From Whitmania pigra (lineage: Eukaryota; Annelida; Clitellata; Hirudinida; Haemopidae): a stretch of DNA of 64,000 nt. Both the position numbers and the translations under genes were made by a program. Where the stretch lies: assembly GCA_021613335.1 (NCBI GenBank), contig JAJTWR010000395.1, positions 400,001 through 464,000 of the forward strand. The letters run 5' to 3'. The notes beneath the pieces were generated by a model, which saw only the letters and a list, made by a program, of their open reading frames with translations, was not told the origin of the DNA and did not search any database. This document shows positions 1 to 13,700 of the stretch, piece by piece (position 1 is the first letter of the stretch; each line of letters begins with the position of its first letter).

Positions 1-256
1 AATGATGACCATAGAGATTAATCTCAATAAATAGAAAACTTACTCGTTGATTTTCTGCCAATGTATTCACATTCAAGATGTTATTTAAGCAAAAATATGT
101 CGTAAATGGTCCTTTTTAATCCAGAAAACTGTATTAAATTTATTTATTTATTATTATTTCATTTATTTATTTATTCTTCCAACGACGTCGAAAACATTTC
201 AAAAAGAATTTTCTGTCTCGTGTCTGAACGCCTCTTAATGCCGATATTTCTTTTTG

Positions 257-953
257 TTAGTTCTGCTGTGGACTTCCATAATTCTGAAGCTTGGAAGGAG
301 ATTTGTGCCAAGTTAGTTTTGATAATGCGTTGGTAACTCTTGCAAAACCGGGAATTATTGCGGATAGTTGCTTGCGATTTGAACCATCACCGATGCTTAA
401 AAAGCTGTGAAATGAAAAGCACAATTCCTAATGTCGTACGATTTACTGAACTGAAGTGACGCATAGCTACTGACTAGATGATAAATCCGATCAACAGAAT
501 TAAGACCAAAGGACTAAGAAAAGAGATTATGATTTCTAAATTGTCATAGTCCCCGACTTCGGGAAAAGTTGCATTGCCTGGATAGTGAATACAAAATAAA
601 TATTATTTTAAACTAATTATACACGCTTAGCTTAAACCATTATAATTGATCGCATGTAAGTTACCGGACACAGTAACAGCTCTTGCTAAGAGGAAAAAAA
701 CGATAAAATAAATTGATTATTTGTTAAAACGAAACAGATTTGTCTACTTTTAGCAGAATCTTATATTGTTATTAATCCAGAATGTCAAAGTGCGTTGAGA
801 TTGAATCATTTAATATTCTATTTATAAAAGACTGTTTAAATTCAAACAAAAAATTGTTAGAAAGTTTTAAAATATATAATATAAAAAATATATTATAATT
901 ATAGCTCGAAGAGAACTTACGGGATAAAGTAGATAGTCTCGTTCTACTGGTTT
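257..953 (-). pseudogene. P0: 3' relic of a P2-type receptor gene (micro-exon, TM exon, tail exon only)
   Basis: Three exons matching the last three of P2 remain: a 33-bp micro-exon (953-921, donor GTAAGT), a transmembrane exon (556-475, core SFLSPLVLILLIGFII) and a tail exon (404-257, stop TAA at 257-259). Splice phases 1-1, 1-2 and 2-stop match P2. The tail differs from P2 by an in-frame 6-bp indel, so it was probably under selection until recently. No signal peptide, lectin, WSC or EGF exon lies between 953 and the tail of P1 at 3153. Homology with the P2 region runs to about 1096, then jumps at about 1103 to sequence matching the spacer upstream of P2 (from about 14660). The ten-exon front half was therefore removed by one deletion of about 3 kb. 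It could only be expressed by read-through from P1, for which I see no evidence. Confidence 0.72.
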
Positions 954-3152
954 CTGTAAACTATGACTTAGGTACAATAAATTCGGTTAATATTTAAAAT
1001 AAGGTATATTTAAAAAAATGATCGGATGAAATATTAGATTAGCTATAGTAATCTAGTGGTGATTGTCATAAAACGAGATTTATATTACGAAAATATGGAA
1101 AAATTCCGTCAATTATAAGCATCGCCATATTCTTCTTCAAATATTCAAATTCTTAACGATCAGAAATATTAAGAAATCAAGCCTACCCGTCCCTTGGAAA
1201 ACGATGACGTATTCTGCGGTGTATAATCCTTTCAAATCAAATATTAAAAATGAATATAGCGAATATTGTTTGCCCAAATTTACGCTGTTTCGAACATCTT
1301 TTTTGAGACAGGAGTGACACCACAGTGTAATGCTTTCTTGTTCAAAGCCACGCTTAATGCTCGAGTTTCTGCAATTTAATTTGACGATGAGATCCGAAAT
1401 TTTGCCTAGGTATGCTTTTGTGAATGATTTAATTCATCTTTTTTTTTTCAAGTCACATTTTTCCATTAGTAGTAATGTAGTACATTATATCATACAATAT
1501 CAATATCATACAATTAGTATAATAAGGCGGTGCTATTAGATAATAATGCATTATTGGTTTTTTTCTTTATAAGTGAGCCAATTTCTACAAAACAATTAAG
1601 ACCAAACCTGCCAGCAAATAAAGCGCATAAAAATGTCCAACTATTCTATGAAAGCAATTTATTTCGTCATGGTATCAATTACGGTGATATCCAATCCGCT
1701 TTGAGCATACATTCAACCAAAAGGCTGAATTTGTATACGTATCAAAATATACATTGTACAAGTCCTGAAGAGCGGATAATTTCGGGGAATTATCAAACTG
1801 TCCTCTCTTCAAGACCCGCCAATAAAATTCAAAGAAACACAATTTTAAGACTTTGTATTTTTGTTTGTCATTTATTTATATACAAAGTCATTTATTGTTG
1901 TACGTCTGGCAAATTTTGCTTCTATTATTGCAAATTTTCACATTGCAAAATATATTTTAACACCTTCAGGCAATCTCTTCATTGCCCATATGAGTGAACA
2001 AATCAGTGATCTTCTTTGCATAGTCCAGAGCCTTCCACTTCTAAGCTTTGTAAAAACAACCTGCTTTTTCTGTTTTAGATCTTTTTTTTTACCCGACATA
2101 GACTGCAATAACTAATTAAAGGCAACAAATTTTAAACTAAAATTATAAATTATTTATAGCTTTTTCGCTTATTACCGAAGCGATCAACGAGCTGTGATAT
2201 AGTCAGGACGGAAACCATGACGTAACCCAATAATTTCTTTATAACTTGCTAAATATAAGTTTAATATACCCAGGTTTTTTTACATAACATCACTTTATTA
2301 TATAAGTTATAATAAAACTTGTAAAATGTCTTATCAATATGCAAACCTAAAAAGAGTTTGAAATTAATAAAACGAGAGGAGAGGATTCAGGCTTTCAGTC
2401 AAACGCTTTGTCCGTTCCTCGGGACTTAAAAAGTGATTTGGTACCTAAGTTGTTCCTAATTTGCACCTAATTTGTTCCTAATTTATACCTAATTTGTTTC
2501 TAATTTGTTCCCAATTTGCACCTAATTTGTTCCTAATTTGCACCTAATTTGTTCCTAATTTGAACCTAATTTGTTCCTGATTTGTTCCTAATTTGCACTT
2601 TATTTGTTCCTAATTTATACCTAATTTGTTTCTAATTTGTTCCTAATTTATACCTAATTTGTTTCTAATTTGTTCCTAATTTGCACCTAATTTGTTCCTA
2701 ATTTATACCTAATTTGTTTCTAATTTGTTCCTAATTTGCACCTAATTTGTTCCTAATTTGCACCTAACTTGCACCTAATTTGGTCCTAATTTGTTCCTAA
2801 TTTGCACCTAATTTGTTCCTAATTTGTTCGTATTTGGTTTCTGCTCGTCCCTTTGCCGTTATTTTGAACTGTACGCTGTTCAGAAGCAAAAAATCGTTAT
2901 TTTTACAACAAAACGATTCCATGCCAGGCAAAAGTGTCCGTTACTGTTAGCTGTCCGCACTCATACCTGCCTGCGCTTGAGGATAACCCTCTAAACCCTC
3001 TAATTACTCTAAATTCGATTTTTATGCAGTCTTTCATTATGTTATAAAATATTTCTCACACCAGTTATTTTGTTTTCAATATCCAATTAAGCATTTTTTT
3101 CGAAATGTTATTTTTTATTGTCTTTTTTCATTAAATCTTTCTTCTCAACTTT
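954..3152. other. Spacer between P0 and P1, duplicated at 14650-15577 and 19383-19559
   Basis: I see no gene here. 1103-1255 and 2138-3020 match the spacer downstream of P3. The stretch 1258-2137 is an extra segment of about 880 bp absent from the other copy; it has short ORFs on both strands (for example 1530-1997 plus) with no recognisable domain. 2436-2832 is a minisatellite (listed separately). 3020-3152 is the 3' flank shared by P1, P3 and, more weakly, P4. Confidence 0.6.
2436..2832. repeat. Minisatellite, about 10-11 bp unit (TTTGTTCCTAA / TTTGCACCTAA)
   Basis: Roughly 36 imperfect tandem units built on CCTAATTTG with variable GTT, CAC, ATA and GTTT interiors. The homologous spacer downstream of P3 carries a much shorter version (15256-15418), so the array has changed length since the duplication. 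There are no unique spacers, so it is not a CRISPR-like array. Confidence 0.9.
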
Positions 3153-6100
3153 TTATTTCTTTGAGTCTTTCTTGGCTCTAGAAACTTTGCTAGTAGATTT
3201 CTTAGCTCCGGTATCTTTTTTAGAGACAGCAGCAGATTCTTTCTTTGTGAGATTCAATGCGATTGATTCTTTTTTTGTGAGTCTTTTGGCAGTGGTTTCT
3301 CTCCTGGTGTGTCTCTTACCCGTATCTTCGCTCAATGATTCTGCGGTTTCAGTACTTTCGGTTCCCTTTTGGGGAATCGAGCATCTGTCAAGTGATGAAA
3401 ATATTTCGTAATTGTTTTTTTTAACTTAAGATTTAATGAAGATTCGATCAGACAGTTAAATTACGTAAAGCAAAATAAGATAATTCGGAACTAACATAAG
3501 CAAACATCCAAGGGTTATGACTGCTAGGAAAGGCATCATAAAGGGAAGATATTCTCTTAGTTTTCGGCGGAAATCAAAAAAATTTTCAAAAAAATCGGAT
3601 TCATCGCCTGAAAAAATATAATATATTTAGGGATGTAAATTTAAAATTTTATTAATAATTCATGTTTGATCTTTGCATAACATTTATATGATGTTCATAA
3701 TATCAGTTATTTAATAATTTACATAAATTTTCATTAATTAAACTTAGTTTGTTTAAAAATAATCGTCGCTTGGAAGGTTGGATTACTGGGCATGGTAAAG
3801 TTTTCACGTTCACCTGGATTCAAAATAAAAATTAATTAATTAATAAATATTTAAAGAAACAATCAGTTTTTTATAATTATATATACATTATGGTGCCACT
3901 CAAATATATGAGCTAAATATTTTTAACATTTTAAATTTTCATTTAAATATATTAATATTAATTGGTCGCTCAATAAGGTCAACATTTTCAAAATTTGATT
4001 TTTTTTGTAAAATTTGGTTTTTTGGTTAAAGTGGTTTCGTCATCATCGAACTAAAATGAATTTCTAATTAGGCATTTATTGCACTCTATTACCTATATGT
4101 ATATAATAATATTATTTGACACTCATATTAATCCCATACGTTCGAACATTTTTGGTCCATGATCACCATTAACAGTGTACTGGGATGCAAAAAGTTGTTT
4201 GCTTTAAGACCAAAGATATGAGCTTATCTTGCAATTCTGGTACCAGGAAATGGAGCAATGACATGTAAGCTTCCAGTAATGGAACTAAGTATTGCAATGA
4301 TGTCTAAAACACTGATGGGACCATCTAGCAAACCAATCATAAAGTTGTTCCAAAGATTCATTGAATATTGGAGCTCAATTGAAAAGTCTAGGTTTGAAAG
4401 TCTACTAGATGTGGATTTTAACGCACCTGCCCTAATGCCTGTTATGGGTGACATTATTCGCTTTATTTGGCATTAACTAACAGAGTTTCAACCCAGAGAA
4501 TTTTTATCAGAGACTTGATTATCAGGAGCTTCTTAAGCCATCGCTGTTATTTCTCGGAGCTGAGCTCAGTAGAGGTGTACACATTCAGGCTCTCAGGTCA
4601 TGCCATCGGACATGTTGGATATCAAAACTGATTTACAACCTTAAAACGTATATGTTTTGATCTTCAGCTACACAGGAGTTGTCATCTCTTGGCTTCAGCA
4701 ATTTTGTAATGAAAGTTTAACTGAAAGCCTGGTTTATATTTCCATGTGCTTGATCTCATCCACAGAATGATAATATTATGTAAGTTAAAAAGCTTCAAAA
4801 CATAAATGAAACTGTGGCTAATGTGTAATTAAATCATTATCTGGACAAATGATCGAATGTGGTGTTTAAGTGAAGTCCTAGTGGGTTTAGCATTCTCTGA
4901 CGAAGTAAGCCATGGATGTGGTACTGCAGTCGCTAAAGGAATAGTTTTAATGTAAGAGTTCTAACAACTCAAGAAAAACAGAAACAGTTTCTATCGCAAG
5001 TGATAGAAAAACATTGCCATGACTTTGTAATTCCTAACAAGTCCGCCCTTATTGTTACAGCAACAAACGTTCTTATAAGGATCTTATACACTATATTTTC
5101 AGAACTATCAGACTTACAATAGACATCAGTAGATGATAATATGCGTAAATCATTTCAATTTAAGTAACTAAATTGAAGTTATTGCGTCGAACTTCTGATT
5201 TTTGAAGTATTTGTCGGTCAACAATTCAACCTAATCATTTAAAACTTTGTCAAAGTTGAACAACCAGTAAAACAATAACAATTTGCAAGACTTTCTTATT
5301 TTGTATTACGAACACATTTGGGGTGGGGACAAGAAATTAAAAGAAATTAATTTTGAGTGGCATCTTAATATATATTAGAAGTTTATATATATATACCAAC
5401 ATTCCTATATTTTTACATTTAAACGTATTATTATTATTATTATTGTTATATAAATTATATATAACTTCCAATAGAAATGATGAAATACATACTTTCGTCA
5501 ATGATCTCAATGCAGTAGTTGCCCGTGTAGCCAGGTTGGCAAGCGTTACACATCCCAAAGACATCGTACGTAGAATTGCACATGAGAAACTCAGGACACG
5601 ACAGAACACTTAATAATCCCTGTTTGCATGCTGAAACGGCAAATGAAGAATTTACATTTGCTAACCAAGGTCAAGTAGATATTCTGGTACCCTAAGCAGA
5701 GCTACCACGGGTCCCCTAGGTTAATTTGGTAATGTAAAAACATAAAAATATTAAAAAACCCATGCGTGTCCAAAGAGTTGCAAGACACTAGATACATATC
5801 CCCCCTCTTTACCCTTTTGGCAGCCCTGGCTTCCAATATTAAAACATAGTTACTGGAATAAATAGCGAGATATTGCGAGCCTCCGCAGGTAATTGAATTG
5901 TTGCCGGAGCATGGTGAGTCGCAATCTGATGACACCACTTTGGATTCGGTCGGCAATATTGAGTTATCACAAACGCAGAAATCTCCGGCCTTTGAATAGT
6001 TTGATTATTTTTTAAGATTCGTAACATTATTATTCCTGTACGAACTTATTTTAAAGTCGTTGTTTGACGCTATATTTAGTTGTTTTTTTTTTATAAAAAC

Positions 6101-9100
6101 TCATACTACATGCCTGTAGCTTCGCGTATTTGAAATCACTACATCGATGCAAGCATTTTAAGACCGTCATGTTGCCTGTAATTGTTGGTTTAATTGTAAG
6201 CTTATTTTTGACCTCGTAACATCCATTATACCAAGGAAGTGGAGGTTTAACTGTCAATAACAATATGGCGTAACATTTATAATAATTAATAAATAATTAA
6301 CTCATTATTAATGTCATTATTTACAAATATTATTAATAAAAAAAATTAATTTATAAGACGCTGAGTGTCTGTTATCCAGCCTTTATGATGTTCTAAAATA
6401 TATATTTGGTCATTTATTACATGCATATTTATTACACTACAATATTATTTCAAAAATATATGTAACACGTAATGTATATATATATATATATATTCATATG
6501 TAATCATTTATTACACGTTTATTAAACTATAATTCGTTATCTTGTGCTAGTTTATGGAATTAATGTTCAAAACAACGACCAATAAGAACTTGCCTACGTA
6601 AACTGAATAACTACTCTCGCTTCCACAATATCTGCCATCGCATTTCTGAGAGCAAACCTCTAAAGAAATTTCTTCATCATAGTTTAAGTTATCATCACAA
6701 CCGCAGTACAAGTTTGCCTTACAAAAATGTAATGAAGTCAAATCACTAACAATTCATGAAATATGTTTATTATTTTAAAACCCCTGGTTAGACCAAGTAA
6801 TTAACTGTCCTTGACAAATCTTAGTATTAACTCCTAAGTCATACAGAAGTCAGCTTAGAACCTTAGTTCCAAAAAATGAATATCCTTCCTTCAAGCATTT
6901 ATGATGGCACTCTATGAAATCAAGAACTACAGATGAGGAACCAAAGTTTAAAAAACAGCCTCTGTAAATTAAAACGTTTCTTATGTCAGGTAGTTCTGTG
7001 GCTGAAATTAAAAATTTATTGCAAGGTTATTATAAGAAGCATCATAAGCAAAGACAACTTGCCTAGAGTATGCAACTCAATTTCTGCGATGTCGAAACCT
7101 TTATTGTAGTGAGAATTCAGTTGGACTTCTGTAAATAATTTGTGCGTGGGTTCACAGTTCATTCTCATGGCTTGACCTGGCTGCGGCATATCGAACGGAT
7201 ATTCAGAACACAATGTCTTTTTTTCACCGTACTCTTCTATGTTTCTGAACTGGACTTCAAAGTAGTTTAATTGCCTGGCTTTATTTCCTGCAGATGGACT
7301 TAATGTTAAAATAGGATTGCAAACTCTGCTGAAAATGTTTGAGTGATTCCTTATTATCTGGATTTTTTAATATTATCACTTAGTTTCATATAATCCATAC
7401 ATCCACTCTATTTTCATACAACCACATATCGACCGGCGTGTTTTGCGTTCCTAGGACTTTCGTGCCTTGTTGTTTTTGACCGCATTTAAGTGCTCTGGAG
7501 AAGACTTGTTTCACTTCTCTTTTCAAAGAATGATCTTAAGAAATAAGAGGTATGAGGAAACCTTATTCGCTCATTGAAACTTGGCCTACTAAATGCTCAT
7601 TCAACTGTTACCAAGGCTTCTCTCATCCAAGACAGCCTATGCGATGGAGTCCTTGGATATCTTTTAAATTTACAGGATCTGCCATCTATTGCCCGCGCGG
7701 AACAATAACGTCTTCAATTCATTACTGCATTTGAATAACTCGCCAACTTCATCTCATCGCATGATATCCCGTTCGTCATCTGCGATGATTTCAACGCATA
7801 TGGCACTGGGACAAGATTTAATCATCTCATGGAGGAATTCATCGAGTCTCATAGACTCGCACAACATGTCGCCGCCCCAACCCACACCCAAGGTCATACA
7901 TTTGATCTTTTCCCCACGTCATCATCAAACAACATAATTTTCAGCATATTCAAAAATAAAGTGACGTACTCCGACCTTCATCTCATACCGTCCAACATCT
8001 CAGCAGAGAAACCCCGGTCCGTGTCATTCATCTTAGCCGACTTAACAGCATTGTCTGGGTCACCTTCGAACTGGATCTTCTCTTGATCTCCGAAGAACTA
8101 CACTCATGCAACCATGTCGCTGACGAATACGCTACTCTCCTCAATAGAAAGTTAGAGTTCATCCTCAACAAACATGCCCCAATCAAGAAGCAGACTATCC
8201 GCCTGGGTCACTATCCGTGCCTTAACAACCATCTATCTAATGTAGTTATAGAGGCTAAGAAACGTTTCCGACGTCTGGAACGTCTATATCGTCGTAAACG
8301 CACAGAGGTTTCTAAACAAGCGCCCAAATCTGCAAAGGATGACGCCAAGCTGTACATTCGCGAATCCAGGGCATCTTCCATCAAGGAGGAATGTCCAATG
8401 CCAAACAACGTTCCATGTTGTGTCCGCACGAATATTGTGGTCTACTTTTAGTTGCCTAGAATTTGTTTTAGTTTCGAGGCGAGATTGCCGCGAGTTTTCA
8501 ATCAAGTTTCAGTTCTAATAAAGTGGTCTTGTCTTATTACAATTACGAGTTATCTCTCCCGCATTCAATACACAAATACAACACAGGGCATCTTCCATCA
8601 AGGAGGAACTTCCAATGCCAATGCCAAACAACGTTTCATGTGGCGCTCACTTCATGGACTCTTGCAACCCTCGTCATCACCATTCTGATTCTAGTCTTCT
8701 CTTGCCTGTACTTTTAAAACTGGCTACTTATACATTTCCGTATTATTTACAAAATATCTTTACACACTTATCGTGCCTTTAACACATCCTATCTAAATCA
8801 TCTCATTCACCATCCCCTTAAAAAATGATACTTCATGCGGTCGACCCCATAAAAAATAATATCAAAGCCAAATTCCTGATCACCTTTGCTCATCCTCTAC
8901 AATTCACTAACCAGTCCATAAATCATCCATCTTTCTCCATGCCTTGCCCGCCGTCTGGAACAGCCTGCCATCACTCGATCCCAGCCGATTCTCGAGCTTT
9001 TCAAGCGTAAGCTGAAAACCTCCCTTTAGATTATCCATAAAGGAACAAGGCTCCTCTTAAGGCGCCATAGAAATATAATAGAAATAATATATAATAATAA

Positions 9101-9881
9101 TAATTATTATTATGATATTTGTTTTTGACTACAGCGAATTAGATTGTCTGATACATTTCATCTAAAAAATTTAATGCGAATTTATCTCATAGATTTCATT
9201 GGAGAAGCATGCATGATATATCCATTAAAAAGTGGTACTGGGCAAAACGAGAAGCGAAAGTAAATTTACTGGTTCCGTGGTAGACGATAACATGTTGTAT
9301 GGAATACTCTTCCATCAAATCGATTTTTAAGAATGAATGTATATTATCTGAACACCTTCCGTTCCAAAATTCACTGTTCGAAAAATTCGTGTCGCCATCG
9401 AATACTATTTTTGACATTTCGTGAACATTACAGTATTTTCCATTCCTGTTGAAGGCTATGTTGACAGCGAACGCTTCTAAAATTTGGATAGGAAATAAAA
9501 CGCTTGTTATTCATCAGTCAATTTTTATTTGAAAAACAGCTTCAATAAATAAAAATAGACACTTTGCATACATGTCAAAGTTATTTTTATTAATTACAAA
9601 CCTGATGTATATTATTAAGTATCACTATCAATGTATATTCCATTTAATCACCGGACTTGAATTACGTTATATCAATTACTTGAATATCTCGTTAACTAAT
9701 AGACACTTTGTGATTTTGTGATTTTTAAAAGTTAATAAGAACATAATCAGTAAATAAAAGATTGTAAGAACAATTAACTCTTTTTAATCTTTTTGAAGTT
9801 ACCAAATCGACCCAACCGACCTGCAAATAATTGAATGAGATAAAGAAGTCCAAAAGTCTTATGAAAATCGTTATCTGGCAT
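3153..9881 (-). CDS. P1: type I membrane receptor, F5/8C-WSC-WSC-EGF-TM with basic Lys/Ser tail (512 aa)
   Basis: Eleven exons: 9881-9821, 9476-9270, 7287-7063, 7001-6862, 6717-6594, 6250-6114, 5989-5854, 5630-5493, 3813-3787, 3607-3496, 3384-3153. All phases close and the frame is open. Residues 1-20 are a signal peptide (hydrophobic core GLLYLIQLFA). Residues 21-164 are a fucolectin-like F5/8C domain (VFDGDTNFSNSEFW, VIVYHG, LCSEYPF). WSC 1 is 165-252 (YRGCF; YCGCDDN; YCGSESSYSVYV) and WSC 2 is 253-343 (NGCYEV; FCVCDN; TCGGSQYLAIYS). An EGF-like domain with six cysteines is 344-389. The TM segment is about 418-436 (YLPFMMPFLAVITLGCLLM), followed by a tail rich in TKKES and AKKDS motifs. It is probably a cell-surface glycan-binding or adhesive receptor. 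The donors of exons 3, 5 and 6 are GC, not GT. Intron 2 holds a LINE relic and intron 8 a transposon relic. Confidence 0.85.
4100..5160 (+). mobile_element. Decayed transposon-associated gene in P1 intron 8 (copy 1)
   Basis: Plus-strand translation across frameshifts and stops gives scattered blocks: VYWDAK near 4178, ILVPGNG near 4234, GPSSKPIIKLFQRFIEYW near 4318, QPRE then DYQELLKP near 4490-4540, ISKLIYNLKTYMF near 4620, and EQKQFLSQVIEKH near 4975. From memory these blocks resemble an uncharacterised gene family spread in many invertebrate genomes and linked to mobile DNA. That match is by eye and needs a search. The longest surviving frame (4258-4476) is only a fragment. Copy 2 at 20480-21540 is almost identical, and P4 lacks the insertion. 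Confidence 0.55.
7440..9060 (+). mobile_element. Non-LTR retrotransposon relic in P1 intron 2
   Basis: Plus-strand fragments of ORF2 of a LINE. There is an endonuclease block near 7750-7930 (FVICDDFNAYGTGTRFNHLM, then QHVAAPTHTQGHTFDL), an endonuclease-RT linker near 8150 (LEFILNKHAPIKKQ) and an ORF2 C-terminal block near 8940-9030 (FKRKLKTSL). The central RT domain is missing and stops abound. Related pieces sit in the same intron of P3 (23820-24510) and P4 (34700-35990), so the insertion predates the P1/P3/P4 duplications. Confidence 0.7.
8419..8584. mobile_element. Possible short solo LTR or TRIM-like insert inside the LINE relic
   Basis: A segment of about 165 bp begins TGTGTCCGC and ends ACAACA (TG...CA) and contains AATAAA. 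It is flanked by an imperfect direct repeat of about 50 bp (8366-8418 and 8585-8642), both parts of the LINE relic. The long flanking repeat is not a normal target-site duplication, so a local duplication with insertion is the alternative. Confidence 0.35.
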
Positions 9882-10780
9882 AAATGTTGTTTAGTGAAAT
9901 AATGAAAATAACTGAAAATTGTCAATAAAAGTGGCGTTGCTAATTTTAAAAATTTGTGTATACTTTGTTTGTTTACGTTTTTAGCCTACGTCTGTGCTTC
10001 GGTTTAGTCTAGTCGCCTTTCAAGGAGAAACTTGTTATTAATGCATGTTTAATAATTTATTACCCGTGGGAGTTCAAATCCCAGCCGTACGCTAGAACTT
10101 GCAAAACTAATAATTATAATAAATTTATATTTTTTATAGTATTGTGTTGTTAACCTATTACTTAATAGTAATCAAAAATAACACAGAAAAATAATTTTTC
10201 GAAATATTTTGAAATAGGATGGAATCTCCGGAACGTAAAATGGATTTTTTCGACGAAACTTAGTTAGAGGCGAATTTTTGATTTTCAAGTTCATTTATGG
10301 ACCTTCACAAGTTGTACCATTGAATTAATATCAATTATTTCGGTAATATATAATTACAATCACACCGGTTGAATCTGTAGTGCAGAGCTTGTAGAACCAT
10401 TGTAAGTGATATAATGTACTTGTACGAATGTAGATATTGTAGACATTTGCAAAAATTAACTAACTTCGTCTTTAACCAACTTGTGAGGCCACTAAATTGG
10501 CTTTTTGACGTGGCTTCAATTTGAAATGATGACCATAGAGATTAATCTCAATAAATAGAAAACTTACTCGTTGATTTTCTGCCAATGTATTCACATTCAA
10601 GATGTTATTTAAGCAAAAATATGTCGTAAATGGTCCTTTTTAATCCAGAAAACTGTATTAACTATATTTATTTATTTTTATTTAATTTATTTATTTATTC
10701 TTCCAACGACGTCGAAAACATTTCAAAACGAATTTTCTGTCTCGTGTCTGAATGCCTCTTAATGCCGATATTTCTTTTGG
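9882..10780. other. Intergenic: upstream of P1 and downstream of P2
   Basis: 9882-10045 matches the upstream flanks of P3 and P4 and probably holds their common 5' UTR or promoter. Near 10068-10085 there is a tRNA T-arm-like run (GGAGTTCAAATCCCAGCC) that recurs at about 41850, which suggests a tRNA-derived SINE fragment. 10525-10780 duplicates 1-256. I see no coding sequence. Confidence 0.45.
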
Positions 10781-13700
10781 TTAGTTCTGCTGTGGACTTC
10801 CATAATTCTGAAGCTTGGAAGGAGATTTGTGCCAAGTTAGTTTTGATAATGCGTTGGTAACTCTTGCAAAACCGGGAAGTATTGCGGATAGTTGCTTGCG
10901 ATTTGAACCATCACTTAAAAAGCTGTGAAATGAAAAGCACAATTCCTAATGTCGTACGATTTACTGAACTGAAGTGACGCATAGCTACTGACTAGACGAT
11001 AAATCCGATCAACAGAATTAAGACCAAAGGACTAAGAAAAGAGATTATGATTTCTAAATTGTCATAGTCCCCGACTTCGGGAAAAGTTGCATTGCCTGGA
11101 TAGTGAATACAAAATAAATATTATTTTAAACTAATTATACAAGTTTAGATTAAACCATTATAATTGATCGCATGTAAGTTACCGGACACAGTAACAGCTC
11201 TCGCTAAGAGGAAAAAAAACGATAAAATAAATTGATTATTTGTTAAAACGAAACAGATTTGTCTACTTTTAGCAGAATCTTATATTGTTATTAATCCAGA
11301 ATGTCAAAGTGCGTTGAGATTGAATCATTTAATATTCTATTTATAAAAGACTGTTTAAATTCAAACAAAAAATTGTTAGAAAGTTTTAAAATATATAATA
11401 TAAAAAATATATTATAATTATAGCTCGAAGAGAACTTACGGGATAAAGTAGATAGTCTCGTTCTACTTGTTTCTGTAATCCGTTAAATACAATAAATTCG
11501 ATTAATATTTAAAAACAAATGATCAAATGAAATGTTAGACTAGTTATATTGTCAAGAGCTGGTTGTCATAAAACGAAATTTATATTCCGAAATCATCCGA
11601 ATTTTAAAAAAATATAGAATTCTAGCAATTGATGTATGTCCTTACATTGTCATTATATTGAAAATTTAAAAATGTACTTTTTAAATATGTAATCATTAAT
11701 ATATATATAAAATATATATATATATATATATATCATTCATAATCATTCAACGTACAATTAATGGATCTTGATATTTTTATATCTTCAATATATAACATTA
11801 ATAGAATTGATGAGACTGAACAATAAAGTGAGAAACACTTCGCTCGAAGCAATAATCTCCGACGTAATGCTGATTGCAAGCTATGCAAACTCCATACAAG
11901 TCGTAGGACGATTCGGTTGCGCATTGGAAAAGTTCAGAGCACTTGATCGAACCTTCTCTTCCCTGTTTGCAGGCTGTCCCAGGAACATGAAGATATTAGG
12001 ATTTTATAAAAAACATTTAATCGTAGCACTAATATCGATACTTGAAAATATGGCCGCATTCGATTTACCGCCACAAGTTGTGTTTTGGTCACCGGTGCAT
12101 TTTTTTGAACATGCCAGCGACGGTCTTCGGCTAGATACTGGTGGAATATCATCACCACAAATACAGTAATCTCCATCCTTCGTATAAAATTATTTAGTAA
12201 ATATTTATGCAAGAAATTCGTGAAAATATAGATGTAATTATCTTGAATATTCTAAGTAGACAATAATCCAAGACTTTTGTACAGCTATAGTATAGCACTA
12301 TTTACTATTCAAATTAATTAAAAAGATATTACCTGTAGTTTTGCATATTGATAATCATTGCACCTGTATAAGCATTTAGCTACAGTCACATTACCCGTTA
12401 TTGCAGCTAAGCTTTTGTAATCAGCGACACCTGGAAAACATCCAACGTAATAGGGAAGTGGAGGTTTTACTGTTGACAAACAAATCATACTTTGTGTTAA
12501 TTCTTTTTAATAAACGAAATTCGTTACTTAGATTTTAATTTCATTATTTAAATTTTAATTTCATTATTTAGATTTTAATTTCAAAAATGGACACTCGCCA
12601 ATATAAACGGAATAAGCCTCCTCCCCTCCGCAATATTCAACGCCTTCGTCACATTTGTGGTTGCATTTCCCTTCCGGTAATTCCTCCGTTGAATTTATTT
12701 TATTCTTGCAAGCGCATGATTCATTAGCCTTTTAAACATAGTTTGTTTATCTTATAAATTAGTTTTAAGTAAATTTCAACGGCACTGAGTCACTGAACTC
12801 GTCCGATGCATTTAGGGTTGCGTGAATTAAGTATCTAGTGAAAATTTGGTTGTAAAAGATTATTTAATAAATTTTTCAAAACATGACAAATAGTATGAGA
12901 CGATCCCAAGAAAAGTTCACTTTGAATCCAGCAAATACGAATCCTTCTTTCACGCACTTCTGTTGACATTCCATGAAACCGAGACTTTCTAGGTCGCTAT
13001 CAAAGCTTTCAAAGCATCCTCGATAAAGTAGAACATGTCTCGTGTAAGGCAGTCCTGTAGCTTAAGCCATGAGATGTACAATAAAAAATTGTTGTCAACA
13101 AAAATGCATAGAAAAGCGAAATAAATCCAAGTACCAAGCGTGTGCACTTCAAGTTCCGCAACGTCCATGCCAGCTTTAAAATGTGATTCTATTTGAACTT
13201 TATCTTGAAGACCCACATCGGCTGCACAGTTTACTCTCATTCCGTGGCCAATTTCTGCCAGCTCGAATGGATATTCTGAGCACAACGATGTCGTTTCGCC
13301 ATCTTTCAAATTAACTTTAAAATTATCTAAGCGTCCTTCAGAACTACCTGCAATGAATTTTAATGACAAAATTAGAGTGAGAAAAGTTAAGAGTATATTA
13401 ACAAAAATATCACAGCGTAACATAATATTTAAACCCTCATATTGCAGAGATTAATTATCCACGATATTTTTGCACCATCTGCTAATACAGGCACCAATTT
13501 AACCATATCGTGATAGTAAGTTTTTAGCGAAATTTATTATAATCAATTTTCTAGTGAAATTTATTAAAATCAATTTTCTAGTGAAATTTATTAAAATCAA
13601 TTTTCTAGTGAAATTTATTAAAATCAAATTTAATCAAATCAAAATCATTTCTTTCTCACGACTGCCACTGTACAAGACGACATATTGTACACTGTATTTA

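Noticed and set aside
1530..2115. Overlapping plus-strand ORFs in the spacer insert
   Set aside because: No recognisable domain, low-complexity composition and absent from the duplicate spacer; kept only as an unexplained 880-bp segment.
2436..2832. CRISPR-like direct repeats
   Set aside because: Units are about 11 bp, contiguous and without unique spacers, in a eukaryotic context.
3118..3411. Plus-strand Phe/Leu/Ser-rich ORF, also 19516-19788 and 28545-28895
   Set aside because: These are antisense of the Lys/Ser tail exons of P1, P3 and P4, whose splice phases and in-frame indels support the minus strand.
5353..5613. Plus-strand ORF repeated at 21743-22003
   Set aside because: Antisense of the EGF exon and adjoining intron of P1 and P3; it is repeated only because the genes are duplicated.
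10060..10110. Functional tRNA gene
   Set aside because: Only a T-arm-like run is present; no acceptor stem, D-arm or anticodon arm can be built around it.
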